Position numbers and translations under genes: made by a program | The notes under the pieces: generated by a model | Told to the model about the DNA's origin: nothing | Seen by the model: only the letters and a program-made list of their open reading frames with translations | The model's database searches: none | Shown here: in pieces, positions 60,863 through 64,000 of the stretch | Position numbering within the stretch: the stretch's first letter is position 1 | Layout: each line of letters opens with the position of its first letter | Origin: Calycina herbarum | Lineage: Eukaryota > Ascomycota > Leotiomycetes > Helotiales > Pezizellaceae | NCBI GenBank assembly: GCA_001414485.1 | Contig: LLEY01000029.1 | Span: 62,001-126,000, forward strand | Direction of reading: 5' to 3' | Length of the DNA: 64,000 nt

Positions 60863-63800
60863 ATGTCTAAAATGTACCTTTCAGTGCTTTGGACACTGTG
60901 CTTTGTATTTTCTGGAGCTCTCGCGCTCACCTATCAATTAGACACATCATATTCAGATTCAAGGCTTTTTGATGGATTCGATTTCTTTGCAGTAAGTCCA
61001 TCTTCTTAGAGCGAAGGAAGCAACCTCTCAGACACCCATTCTTACCATTCGTCCGCATACTAATCATCTATAGGATTCTGATCCAACTCATGGTTTCGTC
61101 ACGTATGCGAGATTCCTAGTTTACTTGGTCACTCAACTGACACAAGCATTAGATATGTATCATCTTCCGAAGCATCGAGTCTCGGCCTCACCGGGGTTAC
61201 TCCAAACAATCAAGCATGGTTATGGGTCGACTCTTATTCGAAACTCAGCCCTACGGGACCGGGAAGGAAAAGCGTTCGTATAACGTCAAAGAAGTCATGG
61301 ACCCGAGGATTATTCGTTGCCGATATTGCGCATATGCCAGGGGGAAGCTGTGGCACTTGGCCCGCATGTCAGTACACTCAAAGTTTTCGTTGAGTGAAAG
61401 CTGACACGATGTAGTTTGGACGTTGGGATCCGATTGGCCTAACAATGGCGAGATTGACATCATTGAAGGAGTCAATAACCAGCGGGTTAATTCTATGGCT
61501 CTCCATACGTAGGTTCGATTGGCCATTGAGAAGAGGAAATGCTAACGCACCTCAGATCTGCGAATTGTCAAATGTCTCGGACTAATCAACTAGGCACAAT
61601 ACAAGATGCCAATTGCGATGGCGCCACGAATGGTAATGCTGGTTGTGGCGTTCGCTCAACCAGCAGCTCGACCTACGGGAAGGGGTTCAATGCGATCGGT
61701 GGCGGTGTGTATGCTAGTAGGTGGAATTTCATTACACTGCCTTGAACTGAGTGCTGATTATTGCTCAACAGTGGAATGGACATCGCAATTCATCAAGATA
61801 TGGTTCTTCCCAAGAAGTTCGACTCCAAGCAATTTGAAGAGTGGCAAGCCAGATACCAGCAGCTGGGGCACTCCACAGTCGTTCTTCAAAGGAAATTGTG
61901 ATATTGATTCCCATTTCAAAGGTCACAATATTGTGTTTGATACTACTTTCTGTGGCGATGTGAGTGATAGTCGTCAAGCATCAAGTCAAGAGATGTTGCT
62001 AATTTGATTGTTATAGTGGGCGGCTAATGTTTGGTCGACTGATGCTACATGTTCCCAACTAGCATCAAGTTGTAACGAATATGTTGCTCAAAATCCAACG
62101 GCTTTCAAGGATGCGTAGGTTTCCCACCTCCCTTCAGTACATCTTGTTGAGGCATCATACTTACAAAACAGGATATAGCTACTGGGCCATCAACTCCGTC
62201 AAAGTCTATACATCCACCGCAAGTGGCCCTGGTCGATTCGCTGCCCTAAACGAGACTGAAGGTTCTTCAGTCGAGGTTTCGCAACCCATTGCAGCTGGCG
62301 AGGCGACTGCTTCGATAGATATCGGCGCGGACGCTACAGGCTCTGCAACTTCGAGTTTGACACAGAATAACGTACAAGTACAAGAAGTTGCTCAAGATCT
62401 CTCCCCTGAACTGGCTGGCAAAGCCAAGGGAGGTAAAGTCCAGTGCCCGCCCCCAATAGAATTGTCCCCAGATTCTACTCAAAATCTGGGAGAGCAAATC
62501 ATCGACGCTATTGGACCAGAAATAGCTGTGCTCGAAGGATCCTTCAGAAAGGACCGACGAGGATTGGTATTTGGACAGGATGATTTCAGCATTCCTGCCG
62601 AGGCAACGCCATCTATCTTTAAAGACGTCGAGAACGAGATAGACGCCAATGAAGCTAAACAAACACAGCCGTCTTTTGTATTGGAGAAAGAGACTAAATT
62701 CTATGATATCTTCGATAGTTTTGTACCTGGAAGGAAAGACAATGATGATGACGATGACAAGGACAATAAAATCGATCATAAAATCGACAAGAACATTGCG
62801 AAGAATATTGGGAAACTGGTCTCCTTGATCTCGGAAAACGATGACATGACAGGGGCACCAACGCGTACGAATCATCGTTTCCACGCCGAAACGCAAGTGA
62901 TTTCTCATCATATCGTTAAAGAAGTTAATATTCTCAATGGCGTTGTCCATTCTCCTGTACCGACGGCGCCTCCTCGCTTACGACCAAGTGCCGAAAGTCA
63001 TAGTTACAAAGGAATCCCTTCTTCCTGGCTGCGTAATGCTCCTATCCAAAAGAGAGAGGAGAACGCAGAGAATGCGGAGAATTTGAAACTCCCTCTTGTG
63101 GGAAATCTCGAGGCTGCTGCTGGATTGGGGGCTGGTGTGAGGGCGGGAATTCCTGGTGTTGTCTCTGCGGACCTGGGGCTTGCTGCTACTGCGACTCTTG
63201 GAGCCGGAGGTTCTCGTCATGGACTCCCCATTGTCGGTGATGTTGCTGCTGGTCTTGGGGGTTCTGCAACTTTGAATGGCGGTACCAATCGACCTTCTGG
63301 GTCTGGGCTCAACGCGAATGCAGGTCTTGGGGCTGCTGGTGGTCTCGGTTTGGGAGGGACGTCTAGCAATACTGGATCTGGCTCTGGCCTTGAAGCTGCT
63401 GCCAACCTTGGAGGCTCTGCATCTTTATCAAGGCTCAATGGCGGTACCAATCGACCTTCTGGGTCCGGGCTCAAAGCAAACGCTGGTCTTGGTGCAGCCG
63501 CAGGCCTAGGCTTAGGAGGAGGATCTAGTAATACAGCAACTAGCTCTAGCCTTGGAGCCGCTGCCGGTGTTGGGGGTACTGCAAATCTGGGAGCCAACGG
63601 CCCTGGCACTGGGATTCCTAAAGGTACCTCTGGCTCAGGCCTTGGTGTTAATGCAGGTCTTGGAGCTGCTGCAAATCTGGGAATCAATGGCCTTCCCCTA
63701 CTCGGCGGGAACACGGGAGCAAATTGCCCTCCGAACGGAAACAATAATCCTCTCCCTCCTGGCCCTAACGAATCAGGTTTTGGAATCCCTCGTGGAGGAG

Positions 63801-64000
63801 AACCATCAACGTCGCCTACACTTACACGTACTAGAAACACTGCTCGACCATCATTTACTCGTCCGGCTTTGGATGCGGTGACCAATGGAGTTGGAGGTGG
63901 TATTCGAGGACCAAACATTCCAATCCCAAACCCTACTACATCAAGACCACTCAATAGTGGTGGTATCAGACGGCCAAATATTCCTCTTCCCAACCCAACC
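60863..64000 (+). CDS. Secreted GH16 endo-1,3(4)-beta-glucanase with a long repetitive C-terminal extension (partial, at least 912 aa)
   Basis: Eight exons: 60863-60991, 61074-61102, 61153-61367, 61415-61508, 61556-61716, 61772-61959, 62017-62114 and 62179 onwards. All introns (47-82 nt) have GT...AG, usually with CTAAC/CTAAT-type branches, and keep the frame. Residues 1-21 form a signal peptide (MSKMYLSVLWTLCFVFSGALA). The GH16 domain (to ~320) has the fungal Lam16A-type sequence, with active site GE137-I-D139-II-E142-G intact and HMPGGSCGTWPAFW before it; it hydrolyses beta-1,3(4)-glucans outside the cell. Then come an acidic Asp-rich stretch (FVPGRKDNDDDDDKDNK) and, from ~640, Gly/Ala/Leu/Asn-rich repeats including a 54-residue unit (LNGGTNRPSGSGL...) present twice. 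The end becomes Pro/Asn/Arg-rich and leaves the window without a stop. Upstream ATG 60824 is possible, but 60863 gives the better signal peptide. Confidence 0.9.

Noticed and set aside
62267..62950. Minus-strand frame of 227 aa
   Set aside because: Antisense of exon 8 of the GH16 gene, no homology and no ATG-led context.
63217..63993. Long minus-strand Pro-rich open frame (258 aa)
   Set aside because: It is the antisense of the Gly/Ala/Leu repeats of the GH16 gene; GC-rich repeats keep the opposite strand open.

Overview
This window looks like nuclear DNA of a filamentous ascomycete (Pezizomycotina; a Leotiomycete is my guess but is not proven). The genes carry short introns of about 44-82 nt with GTAAGT-like donors and CTAAC/CTAAT branch points. 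Three conserved fungal genes sit at the right end. The sequence alternates between ordinary-GC gene blocks and very AT-rich, stop-riddled transposon blocks of the kind left by repeat-induced point mutation (RIP). Percent GC and RIP indices were judged by eye, not computed.

Layout. (1) 1-25.3 kb is a RIP-degenerated transposon block. It holds the 3' end of a Ty3/gypsy chromovirus (1-1420, + strand) and a full chromovirus on the minus strand (3320-17653). A second copy (10324-17621) is nested in the right LTR of the first. A solo LTR (18000-18462), two MITE-like copies and a complete Tad1-like LINE with a 17-bp target duplication (18883-24895) follow. (2) 25.3-30 kb holds two decayed members of an unrecognised gene family. 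One is cut in frame by a Tc1/mariner-like element (27066-28430). (3) 30-38.6 kb and 45.7-48.1 kb carry five coiled-coil protein genes without recognisable function. Two of them (36.75-38.57 kb and 45.8-46.4 kb) are paralogs separated by a second RIP-degenerated island. (4) That island, 38.9-45 kb, contains a Fot1/pogo-like element nested in another one, plus an internally deleted relative. (5) 49-53.8 kb has the intact member of the family seen at 25-30 kb, one small unknown gene and one doubtful gene. (6) 53.8-64 kb has AT-rich repeat DNA followed by three recognisable genes: an App1-type phosphatidate phosphatase, the PP2A leucine carboxyl methyltransferase (LCMT1/PPM1), and a secreted GH16 beta-glucanase. 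The last has a very long repetitive C-terminal extension and runs off the window.

How it fits together. The left two thirds resembles an accessory, repeat-rich compartment with lineage-specific gene families that have duplicated and are partly decaying. The right end is core genome. I found no CRISPR, tRNA or rRNA and no operon-like organisation. Neighbouring conserved genes have unrelated jobs: lipid phosphatase, PP2A methylation and glucan hydrolysis. The most informative signals are the reconstructable insertion history (nested elements with matching LTR lengths and target duplications), the family with one intact and two broken members, and the glucanase with the unusual tail.
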